Of a stretch of DNA of 44,569 nt, positions 15,489-24,600 are shown one piece after another. The translations under genes were made by a program, and so were the position numbers. Source of the stretch: JANMAT01 sp031359995 (GTDB lineage Bacteria > Actinomycetota > Acidimicrobiia > Acidimicrobiales > Ilumatobacteraceae); contig JANMAT010000098.1 in the NCBI GenBank assembly GCA_031359995.1, positions 1 through 44,569 on the forward strand, given 5' to 3'. The notes under the pieces are model-generated. The model saw only the letters and a program-made list of their open reading frames with translations. It was not told the DNA's origin and ran no database searches. Numbering within the stretch: position 1 is the first letter of the stretch; every line of letters starts with the position of its first letter.

Positions 15489-16397
15489 GTGAGCTTCCCG
15501 AACGCCGACCGCTTCCGCGGGTTCGCCGACCTCTACGACGCCAACCGGCCCCACCCGCCGATGGCGCTGGGGCCGCTGCTGTGCCACTACGCCGGCGCCA
15601 CCGCACCCGACGTGGTCGACCTGGGTAGCGGTTCGGGACTGTCGAGCCGGTGGGCCGCGGGCTGGGCGGCCACCGTCGTGGGCGTGGAGCCGAGCGACGA
15701 CATGCGGGCCACCGCCGTGAACCGCCCGCTCGCCGCGCTGGCGTACCGCGCCGGTACCTCCGACGCCACCGGCCTGCCCGACGCCTGCGCCGACGTGGTG
15801 CTCGCCGTGCAGGCGATGCATTGGATGGAGCCGGTCGGCACCCTGTCGGAGGTCGACCGCCTGCTGCGACCGGGCGGCATGTTCGCCACCGTCGACGCCG
15901 ACTGGCCACCGGTGGCCGGCGTCGTCGGCGCCGAGGCGGCGTGGGCGGTGCTGCACCGCCGCATGCGCGTGTTCGAGGCGCGGGCGGCGCGCGGCGAGGA
16001 CGCCGAGGCGTTGCGCCACACCATCGACGACGACGATCCCGCGCTCGTGGACGAGGACCTGCGCGACCCCCACCGCAACCGCCTCATCCCGGGTGGGGTG
16101 CGGTCGTGGCCGAAGGGCGAGCACCTGGCCAACATCGAGCGCAGCGGCCACTTCGCGTTCTGCCGCGAGCTCGTGTTCGACCAACCGGCCGACGACGACG
16201 ATCCCGCCACCCGCTTCGTCGCCCTCATGCGCAGCCAGGGCAGCTACCAGGGCCTGCGGCGGGCCGGCCTCACCGATGCCGAGCTCGGCGCCGACGCCTT
16301 CGACGCGGCGGTGCACGCCGCGTTCACCGCTGCGGTTCCGACGCCGGCATCACTGTCGTTCTCGTGGCGCGTGCGCCTCGGTGTGAAGGGCCGCTGA
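15489..16397 (+). CDS. class I SAM-dependent methyltransferase
   Basis: A 302-residue protein. V-V-D-L-G-S-G-S-G-L-S is SAM motif I, V-V-G-V-E-P-S is motif II with the acidic ribose-binding residue, A-D-V-V-L-A-V-Q-A-M-H-W-M is motif IV as in UbiE/Tam-like enzymes (methyltransferase type 11), and D-R-L-L-R-P-G-G-M-F is motif VI. A long C-terminal region (residues 145-300) without motifs probably forms the substrate pocket. The substrate cannot be predicted. The start is GTG 15489, chosen for the -10 box 6 nt upstream and the match of the N-terminus (F-x-x-x-A-D-L-Y-D-A-N-R-P) to relatives. Confidence 0.8.
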   Translation: MSFPNADRFRGFADLYDANRPHPPMALGPLLCHYAGATAPDVVDLGSGSGLSSRWAAGWAATVVGVEPSDDMRATAVNRPLAALAYRAGTSDATGLPDACADVVLAVQAMHWMEPVGTLSEVDRLLRPGGMFATVDADWPPVAGVVGAEAAWAVLHRRMRVFEARAARGEDAEALRHTIDDDDPALVDEDLRDPHRNRLIPGGVRSWPKGEHLANIERSGHFAFCRELVFDQPADDDDPATRFVALMRSQGSYQGLRRAGLTDAELGADAFDAAVHAAFTAAVPTPASLSFSWRVRLGVKGR

Positions 16398-16402
16398 GGC
16401 CG

Positions 16403-16785
16403 TCAGTTCGACGCGGCGCGGGCGACGGCGCGCTCGCGCACGAACCGTTCGATCTCGCTCGTGGGCATGGGCCGGGCGTACCAGTAGCCCTGGCCGTAGC
16501 GGCATCCGAGCGCCAGCGCGGCGGCGCCGTCGGCCGCGGTCTCGATGCCCTCGGCCAGGGCGTCACGGCCGAACGCGTTGGCCAGGCCCACCGCGGCGGC
16601 GACCACGGCACGCGAGCCGCCATCGGTGGTCATCGACGACACGAACTGGCGGTCGTACACGACGACCATGGCCCCGCCGTCGGCCTTGGCCCGGTACATG
16701 GCGCGGTCGGCCGCGTTCAGCAGCTCGCTCGGCTCGTCGGTCCCGTCGGCCGACAGTGCGATCCCGTGCCTCGGGCGAGCTCATC
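16403..16785 (-). pseudogene. GGDEF-EAL protein remnant with in-frame internal deletion
   Basis: The minus strand encodes the end of a GGDEF domain (G-I-A-L-S-A-D-G, then A-A-D-R-A-M-Y-R-A-K-A-D-G-G). It joins in frame to the end of an EAL domain (F-V-S-S-M-T-T-D, V-G-L-A-N-A-F-G, A-E-G-I-E-T, G-Y-W-Y-A-R-P-M). The GGDEF motif itself, the E-A-L motif and most metal ligands are missing; I infer a deletion of roughly 190 codons. No start codon begins the GGDEF part; the first ATG (16699) gives a 98-residue product. Neither cyclase nor phosphodiesterase activity is possible. An intact protein of this class is encoded at 26991-29729. Confidence 0.75.
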
Positions 16786-16861
16786 GCTTCCGTATCGTCA
16801 ACCAAAGCACCCGCCCAAGCGAGTAGACATCAAGAACGACACGATGCTCGGACCCGATCCT

Positions 16862-16887
16862 GGCGGATCGACCCGGCGGATCGACCC
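16862..16887. repeat. two tandem copies of a 13-bp repeat
   Basis: GGCGGATCGACCC occurs twice in direct succession (16862-16874 and 16875-16887), just past the stop of rlmB. The 110 bp between the GGDEF-EAL remnant and rlmB otherwise show no gene. Confidence 0.6.
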
Positions 16888-16897
16888 GACGCGACGG

Positions 16898-17932
16898 TCA
16901 GTCGTCGAACTCGATGGGCTCACCCGCCCGCATCCGGGTCACCTCGTACAGGGCGAGGGCCCCGGCGTTCGACACGTTGAGCGAGCCGACCCGACCACGC
17001 ATGGGGATCGACACGACCATGTCACAGCGCTCGCGGGCCAGGCGCGACAGGCCGGCGCCCTCGGCGCCGAGCACCATCACGACGCCCTCGCGGCCCAGTT
17101 CACCCAACTCGAACAAGCTGCGGTCAGATTCGTCGTCGAGCCCCACCACCCACAGGCCCTTCTCACGACAGGCGGCCAGCGCCGTCGGCAGGCCGGCCAC
17201 CACCGCCATGCGCAGGTACTCGATGGCCCCGGCCGCCGCCTTGGCCACCGTGGGGGTGACGTGCACGCTGCGGTGGCGGGGCAGGATCACACCCGTGACA
17301 CCGGCGCCCTCGGCGGTGCGCAACAGGGCGCCCAGGTTGCCCGGGTCGGTCACCCCGTCGACGGCCAGCAGGAACGGGGGCCGGCCGGGCCGGCGCCGCA
17401 GCAGCGCCTCGAGGGCGACCTCGGGCAACCCCGCCGCCTTGGCCAGCACCCCCTGGGGCGCCTCGCTGCGCGCCACCGTGTCGAGCCGGCGACGGTTCAC
17501 CTCGACGACCGGCACGCGCTGGTCGGCGGCCAGCTCGACGATGTCGGACACGACCTCGTTGTCGTCGACATCGGTGGCGATCCAGATCTCATAGACCTTC
17601 CGGCGACCGGCCAGCAGCAGCTCGCGCACGGCCTGGCGCCCCTCGATCTGCTCACCGCCCAGGCTGCGGTCCGACGACTGGCGCGCCGGCTGGTACCGCT
17701 TCGGCCCCCGGGCTCCGGCGCTCCGCGGTCCGGTGCCCGTGGAGCCCGTGCCCTTCGAGGTGGCCGGCTTCGAGGCGGCCGACTTCGAGGCGGCGCGGCC
17801 CACGACCTTGCCCGCGGCCTTCGGGGCCGCCTTGGCGGGCTTGCGGGCGGCGGGGCCCTGGGCCTTGCCCGTGCGGCCACCCGACGGGCCGGGACCGCCC
17901 GAGCGACCGCTGATGCGGCGGGCCGGGCTCAC
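16898..17932 (-). CDS. rlmB: 23S rRNA 2'-O-methyltransferase, TrmH/SpoU family (RlmB-like)
   Basis: A 344-residue protein. The first 70 or so residues are a Lys/Ala/Pro/Ser-rich tail, as in actinobacterial RlmB proteins. Then comes the substrate-binding domain (E-G-R-Q-A-V-R-E-L-L) and the SpoU knot with N-L-G-A-L-L-R-T-A-E (motif 1), V-M-V-L-G-A-E-G-A-G-L (motif 2) and I-P-M-R-G-R-V-G-S-L-N-V-S-N-A-G-A-L-A-L-Y-E (motif 3), so it is intact. RlmB methylates G2251 of 23S rRNA, using SAM; the exact target is inferred. GTG 17932 overlaps the stop of ispF (GTGA), a coupled pair. In many actinobacteria rlmB follows ispF and cysS; here cysS is not present. Confidence 0.85.
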   Translation of the reverse strand: MSPARRISGRSGGPGPSGGRTGKAQGPAARKPAKAAPKAAGKVVGRAASKSAASKPATSKGTGSTGTGPRSAGARGPKRYQPARQSSDRSLGGEQIEGRQAVRELLLAGRRKVYEIWIATDVDDNEVVSDIVELAADQRVPVVEVNRRRLDTVARSEAPQGVLAKAAGLPEVALEALLRRRPGRPPFLLAVDGVTDPGNLGALLRTAEGAGVTGVILPRHRSVHVTPTVAKAAAGAIEYLRMAVVAGLPTALAACREKGLWVVGLDDESDRSLFELGELGREGVVMVLGAEGAGLSRLARERCDMVVSIPMRGRVGSLNVSNAGALALYEVTRMRAGEPIEFDD

Positions 17933-18405
17933 GGAGCCGTCACCACGGCGACGGCGAAGCAGGCGATGCCCTCGCGTCGGCCGATGGCGCCCAGGCCCTC
18001 GGCCCGACGCCCCTTCACGCTGATGGGGGCACCGGCGACCGTGGACAAGCGTTCCTCCATCTCGGCGCGGCGGGGCGCGATCTTCGGGCGTTCGCACACC
18101 ACGGCACAGTCGACGTTGCCCGGCTCCCATCCGGCGGCGCGCACCTTGGCCACCGCCTCGGCGAGCAGCACGAGCGAGTCGATGCCGGCGTAGCGCGGGT
18201 CGGTGTCGGGGAAGTGGGTCCCGATGTCGCCCAGCCCGGCCGCCGACAGCAGCGCGTCGGTGGCGGCATGGGCGATGACATCAGCGTCGCTGTGGCCGAC
18301 CAGACCGGGCTCGCCCGGGAAGACGACGCCACCGAGCACGAGGGGGCGGGCGGGGTCGTCGCTCACGCGGTGGACGTCGAATCCCTGACCCACGCGGACC
18401 TTCAC
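17929..18405 (-). CDS. ispF: 2-C-methyl-D-erythritol 2,4-cyclodiphosphate synthase
   Basis: A 158-residue enzyme of the non-mevalonate isoprenoid pathway, which converts CDP-ME-2-phosphate to the cyclic diphosphate with release of CMP. Visible are V-G-Q-G-F-D-V-H (zinc ligands Asp and His), G-H-S-D-A-D-V-I-A-H-A (zinc His and the family signature), F-P-D-T-D-P (metal-binding), and E-R-P-K-I-A-P for CDP binding. Length is normal. It is the first gene of a pair with rlmB. ispD, often fused or adjacent, is not in the window. The ATG at 18405 is the only start that fits the family N-terminus. Confidence 0.95.
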   Translation of the reverse strand: MKVRVGQGFDVHRVSDDPARPLVLGGVVFPGEPGLVGHSDADVIAHAATDALLSAAGLGDIGTHFPDTDPRYAGIDSLVLLAEAVAKVRAAGWEPGNVDCAVVCERPKIAPRRAEMEERLSTVAGAPISVKGRRAEGLGAIGRREGIACFAVAVVTAP

Positions 18406-18489
18406 GAACCCACCACCCGACGACGGGCGCAGATCGGTCGGGCTCGGGCTGCAAACACGACAGCGCAGGGTAGTACCGTGGCCCCCACC

Positions 18490-19149
18490 ATGGACGATGT
18501 CGAGGTGCTCGCTCGGTCAGAACTGTTCGCCGGTGTCCCCCGTGAGCGGTTGGCCACGCTCATGTCGGCGGCGAGCCGGCGATCGTTGATCCGCAACGAC
18601 GTGCTGTTCGCCGAGGGCGACGCCCCCGACCAGCTCTACGTCGTGCTCAACGGGCGCATCGCCATCGCCAACCGTTCGGTCGACGGCCGCGAGAGCGTGA
18701 TGGCCCTCATGGAGTCGGGCAACCTCTTCGGCGAGATGGGCCTGCTCGACGGCCTGCCCCGCTCGGCCGAGGCGCGGGCCCTGGAACCGTCCAGCGTGCT
18801 GGCCCTCCCGTACGCGCCGGTGCGCAGGCTCTTCGAAGACGACCCCACCCTGCTGTGGGGCGTCGTGCGGCTGCTCTCGGGCCGCCTGCGCGTGGTCGAC
18901 GAGGCGTTGGCCGACTCGGTCTTCCTCGATGTCACGGGTCGGACCGCCAAGCGCCTCCTCGACCTGGCCGGCGACCGCACCGAGTTCGTCCTGCCCGTCA
19001 CCCAGGAGGAGCTGGCCGGCATGGTCGGCGCGTCACGCGAGCGCGTGAACAAGGCCATCGCCCAGTTCATCCGCCTCGGGTGGCTCGAGCAGCAGGACCG
19101 CCGCTACCGCATCGTGCTGCGCGACCGCCTGGAGATGCGCTCGCGCTAG
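18490..19149 (+). CDS. Crp/Fnr-family transcriptional regulator
   Basis: A 219-residue protein. A cyclic-nucleotide-binding jelly roll (residues about 5-120, with L-F-G-E-M-G-L-L-D-G-L-P-R-S-A-E-A, close to the cAMP-binding G-E-x-x-L...R-S-A signature) is followed by a winged helix: V-T-Q-E-E-L-A-G-M-V-G-A-S-R-E-R-V-N-K-A-I. The effector Arg and Ser positions are kept, so cAMP binding is plausible. No Cys cluster for Fe-S is present, which argues against Fnr-type O2 sensing. GTG 18478 is an alternative start in frame; TAGTAC/TACCGT just before it may be the -10. The TAG stop overlaps the stop of the convergent sortase gene (CTAG). Confidence 0.85.
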   Translation: MDDVEVLARSELFAGVPRERLATLMSAASRRSLIRNDVLFAEGDAPDQLYVVLNGRIAIANRSVDGRESVMALMESGNLFGEMGLLDGLPRSAEARALEPSSVLALPYAPVRRLFEDDPTLLWGVVRLLSGRLRVVDEALADSVFLDVTGRTAKRLLDLAGDRTEFVLPVTQEELAGMVGASRERVNKAIAQFIRLGWLEQQDRRYRIVLRDRLEMRSR

Positions 19150-19799
19150 GTGGCCGACTCGTCGACCTTCACGAAGGTCACGACGTAGCGCTGGGCCACC
19201 GAGCCCGGCGGGTGGCAGGCGAAGATGGTGGCCACCGACCCGGTGGTCGACGCCAGGATCTCGACCGCGGTGGGCTCCACGATGAACGCGTTGTTGGCCA
19301 CGTACACGTGGTCGAGCCCGAGGGCCGACAGCGTCATGGTGTCGCCGGTGCGCAACGAGTCGAGGTAGCGGAACGGCTTGCTGTGGCTGACCCGGTGACC
19401 GGCGATGACCGTGTTGCCCGCCTGCCCCGGCAGCGGTGTGCCCGGCCAGTGCCCGGGGCCCGCGTCCAGCACCCACAGGTCGATGCCCTCGTACAGGTTG
19501 TCGAACACCCCGAGCGCGGGGATGCTGAGCGAGCCGATGGCCTTGCCCAACGGGTACGGCGGGCGGGGCCGGAAGCCCTTGCGTCCCCGTCGGTCGGGCA
19601 GGTGCACCGAGCGACCGAAGCCGAGGCCCCGCTCCACGGCGACCAGCACCCCGGGAACCGGATCGTCGACGAATGCGGTGGCCCGCCGGGCGGCCAGCCC
19701 GAGTCCGGCGGCAGCGCCACCGAGCACCAGCAGCTCACGACGCGACAGGCCGGATCCCGGCCCGGCGGCAGCGTCGTGCGGCTCGGCGGTGTTGGTCAC
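19146..19799 (-). CDS. class E/F-type sortase
   Basis: A 217-residue protein. After a short charged tail come S-R-R-E-L-L and a hydrophobic segment (L-V-L-G-G-A-A-A-G-L-G-L-A-A), a membrane anchor or Tat-like signal. The sortase barrel follows, with the catalytic triad H135 (N-T-V-I-A-G-H-R), C195 (I-F-A-C-H-P-P) and R204 (V-A-Q-R-Y-V-V). The usual T-L-x-T-C before the cysteine is I-F-A-C here, and the residue after it is His. Sortases link surface proteins or pilin subunits to the cell wall at LPxTG-like signals. No LPxTG substrate is seen in the window. AGGAG lies about 9 nt before GTG 19799. Confidence 0.8.
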   Translation of the reverse strand: MTNTAEPHDAAAGPGSGLSRRELLVLGGAAAGLGLAARRATAFVDDPVPGVLVAVERGLGFGRSVHLPDRRGRKGFRPRPPYPLGKAIGSLSIPALGVFDNLYEGIDLWVLDAGPGHWPGTPLPGQAGNTVIAGHRVSHSKPFRYLDSLRTGDTMTLSALGLDHVYVANNAFIVEPTAVEILASTTGSVATIFACHPPGSVAQRYVVTFVKVDESAT

Positions 19800-20006
19800 G
19801 TGTGCGATCTCCTGACGATCTCGAGCGGCCCGTCCGGCTCGACATGCTGGCCCCGTGTGCCCTTCGGTCACCCTATCCGACCACCACTGGGGGCGTGACC
19901 GGCTCCACCCGGGCCACCGCACGATGCGCGCCCGTCACGCATGGTGCTCACCGAGGGGTCGTCGACGACGAAGGGCGTCAGGAATCGGTCTGTCCATCGC
20001 GACGAC

Positions 20007-20018
20007 TGACGATCGTCA
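20007..20018. promoter_or_regulatory. 12-bp palindrome next to a -10 box
   Basis: TGACGATCGTCA is a perfect palindrome immediately before TACCGT (20020-20025), a plausible -10 box for the gene at 20055. Position and symmetry suggest an operator; the regulator is unknown. Confidence 0.35.
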
Positions 20019-20054
20019 CTACCGTTGTTCGGGAACACGACCGAAGGGCAGGAG

Positions 20055-21047
20055 ATGTTCGGCAAGTTGCGCCAGCAACACCTGACCGACGCCGCGAGGG
20101 ACGTCCAGCGGCAGTTGGCCGGCATGACCGACCTCGACAAGGCCCCGATGCGCGCCGCGCTGGAGGGACCGCCGCCGAACCGTGCCGCGCTCCACTGGGC
20201 GCCCAAGCCGCCCAAGACCAACAAGCGCAAGGGTGGCGCCAACTCGCCCGCCCCCACCCGCCGGGCCGCCCCGGCCGCCACCGGCCGCCCGGCCAGCGCA
20301 CTGGCCGCCTCGCCCAACGTGTGGCGCGAACCGCTGATCCCTGCCTCGTTCGAACCCCGGGCCGAGTCTGCCGCCCGCGCCGACGCGGCCGCGGTCGAGA
20401 CGCCCGTGCCCGCATCCTCGCGGCCGTGGGCCCGGGCCTGGGCCAACGATCCCCGCCCCCTTCCCACGCCGGCCATGGCGGGCGGCGCCGCCGGCGACAG
20501 CACGCTGATCGCCGACCCCGACGACGCACCTATCGAGGTGCCAGCGGCGTCCCGGTACCTGCCCGTGCCGGTGTCGACCGACCTCACCAACCCTCAGGTC
20601 ACCGACGACACCATGATCGTCACGGCGCCCCAGGCGTGGGACCTGTACCGACGCACCGCGGCCTACATCTGCGAACCGGGCCGGGCGTTCCGCCCCGTGC
20701 GCTACGTCGCCTTCTTCATGGGCAACACGCTCCAGCGCGAGGTGCCCCGCATCATCGCGGTGCGCGACGCCGTGCCGTTCCACGCCCGCGAGCAGCGTCG
20801 GCTCATGGACTCGGGCACCGAGCTCGATCTGCGCCTGGCCGAGGTCATCGCCCGCGCCCGCCAGTTCGGCGTCGACGGCGAGGTGCACCAGGTGTACCTG
20901 CTGACCGCGCCCGGCCAACCCGGCCACGTGCGGCTGGCGGGACCCGTCACCGTGCGGGAGGGTCGCCGCCGTCGCCGCGACTGGTTGTCACCGAAGCTGC
21001 GCTACACGTCGGTCGAGCGCCTCGGCCGGGTCCGTTCGCGCCGTTGA
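20055..21047 (+). CDS. unknown protein with Pro/Ala-rich linker
   Basis: A 330-residue protein that I do not recognise. Residues 1-55 are helical and charged (F-G-K-L-R-Q-Q-H, A-A-R-D-V-Q-R-Q-L). Residues 55-160 are Pro/Ala-rich and disordered in appearance. A folded domain follows (residues 175-320): T-A-P-Q-A-W-D-L-Y-R-R-T-A-A-Y, V-R-Y-V-A-F-F-M-G, V-H-Q-V-Y-L-L-T-A-P, and a basic end. There is no signal peptide and no membrane segment. GAAGGG lies 6-7 nt before the ATG at 20055; TTG 20025 is a possible earlier start but would sit inside the -10 region. A nuclease-like fold for the C-terminal part is conceivable but not supported by a motif. Confidence 0.6.
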   Translation: MFGKLRQQHLTDAARDVQRQLAGMTDLDKAPMRAALEGPPPNRAALHWAPKPPKTNKRKGGANSPAPTRRAAPAATGRPASALAASPNVWREPLIPASFEPRAESAARADAAAVETPVPASSRPWARAWANDPRPLPTPAMAGGAAGDSTLIADPDDAPIEVPAASRYLPVPVSTDLTNPQVTDDTMIVTAPQAWDLYRRTAAYICEPGRAFRPVRYVAFFMGNTLQREVPRIIAVRDAVPFHAREQRRLMDSGTELDLRLAEVIARARQFGVDGEVHQVYLLTAPGQPGHVRLAGPVTVREGRRRRRDWLSPKLRYTSVERLGRVRSRR

Positions 21048-21083
21048 CGGACGAACCCGGATCGGGCTGACGATCCCGCTCGC

Positions 21084-21560
21084 TCAGGCCGAGATCTTGC
21101 ACTGCGCGACCATCTTGGCCCCGAACTCGTCGGCCTTGGTGGTATCGCTGAGGTCCTGCAGCTCGGTGGCCGTGAGCGACTTGAAGAACTCGGTGGCACA
21201 CGTCTCCTGCTCGGCGGTGAGCGTGACCGTCTTCTTCAGCTCGTCGAGCATCTGCGTGGCCGCGGTGCCTTTCACGCACTCGACCGTCTTGTTCCGGAAG
21301 CCCTTGCCGAGATCGCTGGTGGGCGCATCGCTCTTGGTGAACTCGCCATCGAGCGTCTTGAGCTCCTTGTCGGAGTAGCCGTCGAGCAGCTTGGCCACGC
21401 ACTGGGCGTCCTGGTCGGACACTCCCGACTTCTTCATCTCGTCGAGAATCAGCTTCTTGGTGCCCTCGCGGTCGACCTTCGACGAACACGCCGCGCCGAC
21501 GAGCGACAGGGAGAGGGCGGACGCCGCGCACAACAGCGCGACGCGGGAGGGACGGAACAT
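21084..21560 (-). CDS. small lipoprotein with three conserved-looking cysteines
   Basis: A 158-residue protein that starts M-F-R-P-S-R-V, followed by a hydrophobic run and L-V-G-A-A-C, an acceptable though not ideal lipobox. The mature part is acidic and helical, with D-A-Q-C-V-A-K-L-L-D-G-Y, T-V-E-C-V-K-G, Q-E-T-C-A-T-E-F-F-K-S and a final C near the end. This gives four cysteines in the mature domain that could form disulfides. The function is unknown. AAAGG lies 7 nt before the ATG, and this start gives the signal peptide; the longer frame upstream is not needed. It lies 62 bp downstream of the FtsK/EssC-like gene on the same strand and may be co-transcribed. Confidence 0.7.
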   Translation of the reverse strand: MFRPSRVALLCAASALSLSLVGAACSSKVDREGTKKLILDEMKKSGVSDQDAQCVAKLLDGYSDKELKTLDGEFTKSDAPTSDLGKGFRNKTVECVKGTAATQMLDELKKTVTLTAEQETCATEFFKSLTATELQDLSDTTKADEFGAKMVAQCKISA

Positions 21561-21622
21561 GGGGCGCCTTTCGTTGCGGGGGGGGGAGCCTATGGGCGCG
21601 GGTGAGATCGCGTGACGTTGCA

Positions 21623-24600
21623 TCACGCGCTGCGCCAACTGGTGGCGACCTGCACGACCTGGATCCCCTGGTCATCGACCAGATACCCGTGACCCGGTCG
21701 TGACGCCAGGGCGCGCCGCCGCGGCAGCACCGCGCCGAGCAGGTCACCGTCGAGATCGGGTTGGGGCCGCAGCAGCACCCCTAACCGGCTGCGGCGCAGG
21801 AGCTGCGTCCACGAGCCGTAGGCGGCCCGCAGCGCCTCGGGCCGGCCCGAGGCCAGCACCAACGTGTCGGGGCGCGTGAGAAGCGCGGCCAGCACGCCGT
21901 GCGGGTCGTCGACGGTGTCGGCGTCGTCGATGGCCACCACCAAGGGCCCGCTCGGCCAGTGGTACGAGGCGAGCGCTTCGGGGGAGAGCAACTGCACGCC
22001 GGCCGGTGGCTCGCGCGCCAGCGGCCCGCGGCGGGCCACGAGCACGACGGCCGCGCCGGGCTCGGCGGCGCGGCGCTGGGCCACCAGCACCGCCAACGTG
22101 GTCGACTTGCCGGCGCGCGCCGGGCCGGCCACGAGCACGTGCTCGCCGTCGTGCACCCGGAGCACGGCGGGTTCGTGCCGGCGGCCGTCGGCCAGACCGA
22201 ACGGCACCAACCACGCGTCGGCGACGCGTCGCGCCGACGGCAGCAGGCGGGCGTCGACGTGGGCCGCCAACGCGTCGATGGCCAGCGGGCGTTCGACGCC
22301 GGCGCGATCGACCGCGACCAGCGCCGCGAGGTCGGAGTCGCCCACCGCCGCCACCTGCGCGACCAGCTGCTCGCCGGCCACCACGATCCGCCCGGCGACG
22401 GGAGCGCCCGCCCCACGGGGGTGAGCCACGCCCCACAGCACCGCGTCGTGACCCTCGGCGCCAGCGGTGACCCACCGCCGCGGGAACGCCGGGGCCAACG
22501 CGCCGGGCAACGCCCCCACGCGGTCGACCGCCACCACCCCGTGGATCCCGGCGGCGCCACCGTCGCCCAGCACCGACTCGAACGACGCCCACACGTCGGC
22601 ACCGGCCACGTCCTCGAGCGCGTCACGCAGCGATGCGAGGCCGTCGACGATCAGCACCAGTTCGGGGCGAGCGGCGTCGGGTCGGCGGCGACGCTCCTGC
22701 AGCTCGTCGTGCAGCACCACCGCCAATCGTTCGATGCGGTCGCGCTCGTGCACGGCGACGACGGCGCCCACCGCGGGTAGCCGTGCGGCGTCGGCCCAGC
22801 GGGCCGCGTCATGGGTGGCGATCACGTAGACGTGCCGACCGGTGGGCGGGGCCGACCGGACCGCGTCGACGGCGACGGCGAGCAGCAGCGACAAGGTCGC
22901 GGCGCCGGCGCCGAGCACGACGAGGTTCCCGGACCCGGCCACGCCCGGGAGGAGCACCCGTCGCTGGTGATCGGGATCGTCGACCCACCCGACGGTGCCG
23001 AGGGGCAGCGCGTCGAGGGCCAGTGCGTCGGGCAGCGGGTCGAGCCACGGGCGCCTCGGTGCGCCGCCGCCGAGGCGCCGGTGGGCGTCCTGCACCGTGG
23101 CGACGAGGAGGTCGAGCGCGGTGGCATCACCGGCCGGGGAGACGGCGGGCCGGGGCGCATCGCGGGCCACGACGGTGACGGCGCGCGGGTCGGCGGCCGA
23201 CGGCCCGGTGCAGTGGGCGGTCTGGGCCACGAGGAGCTCGCCGGGACCCAGGCGCAGGGCGACGCGACCGGGACGAGACCGGTCGAACGTGGCGGCGACC
23301 CGATCGGCCACCAGGTCGAGCGACGAAGCGGCGTCCTGCATCCTCAAGGCGACCCGCAGGTTGGTGTTGGCCCGGATGTCGTCGGTGACGGCGCCCGCGG
23401 GCCGCTGGGTGGCCAGCACCAGGTGCACACCCAGGCTGCGGCCGCGCTGGGCCACGCCGACCAGCGCGCTCACGAAGCCGGGCAGCTCGGCCGCGAGGGT
23501 GGCGAACTCGTCCACGACCACCACGAGGCGGGGCAGCGGCTCGGCCCCCGGTGCCCCACCGGCACCGGCCCGGTAGGCCCGCAGGTCGGCCGCGCCCGCC
23601 TCGCGCAGGCTGCGCTCGCGCCGGCGCACCTCGGCGTCGAGCGAGCGCAGGGCGCGCTCGGCGAGTGCGTCGTCGAGGTCGGTGACCACGCCGACCACGT
23701 GGGGCAGCGACGCGCACGCGTCGAAGGCCGCTCCCCCCTTGTAGTCGATCAACAGGAACGTGAGGTCGTGCGGGGGGCAGCGCACCGCCAACCCCACGAC
23801 CCACGACCGCAGCAGCTCGCTCTTGCCCGCGCCGGTGGTGCCGGCGACGAGCGCGTGCGGCCCGTCACGCTCGAGGTCCAGCTCGACCACGCCGTCGACG
23901 GCCACACCGATGGGCGCGCGAGGTGCCGGATCGGATCCGAGCGCGGTCCACGACGCGGCCAGGCGTGCCCCATCGGTGGCCTCGGGACCGAGCAGATCGC
24001 GCAGGGCGACCACGGCCGGCAGCGCGCCGGCGTCGACCCGCTCGGGATCCTCGAAGCGGGCCAACGCCCGGGCCACGACGGCGGCGGTGACCTCGCCGGC
24101 GCCGGCCGGCCGGAACGGCTGCCGGACCGACGGCGCCACGGTGTGGAGCACCGCGGTGCCGTCGACGCCGAGCCGCACCACGTGCGTGCACGCGGCGGGG
24201 AGCTCGTCCACCTGGTCGGCCACCACGAGCGCGACCGCGGGACCGCGACGCCCGGCCAGCACCGCCCGCGCCGCCGAGGTGCGCGCCGCGGCCAGGGCGG
24301 CGCCGTCCACCACCAGCACCAGCCCCGGACCACCGTCGATCGGGGCGGTCATCGCGTCGAGCAACCGGTCGGCCGCGGCCGCGCCGGCGGCGACGGCACC
24401 GTGGGCCGACCCCGGGCCGCCGGCGTGGGGCAGCCAGGTGACCCAGCGCCACGGACCGACGGCGTCGTCGGTGACGACGGCGACGCGCCGGTCGGCCGGC
24501 CCTTCGTGCACGACCAGTTGCAGCAGCATCGATCGGGCCAGGGCCCGGGCCGCCGGCCGGGCCCCCACGATGCCGACGACCGTGCCCGGCTCGAGCTGCA

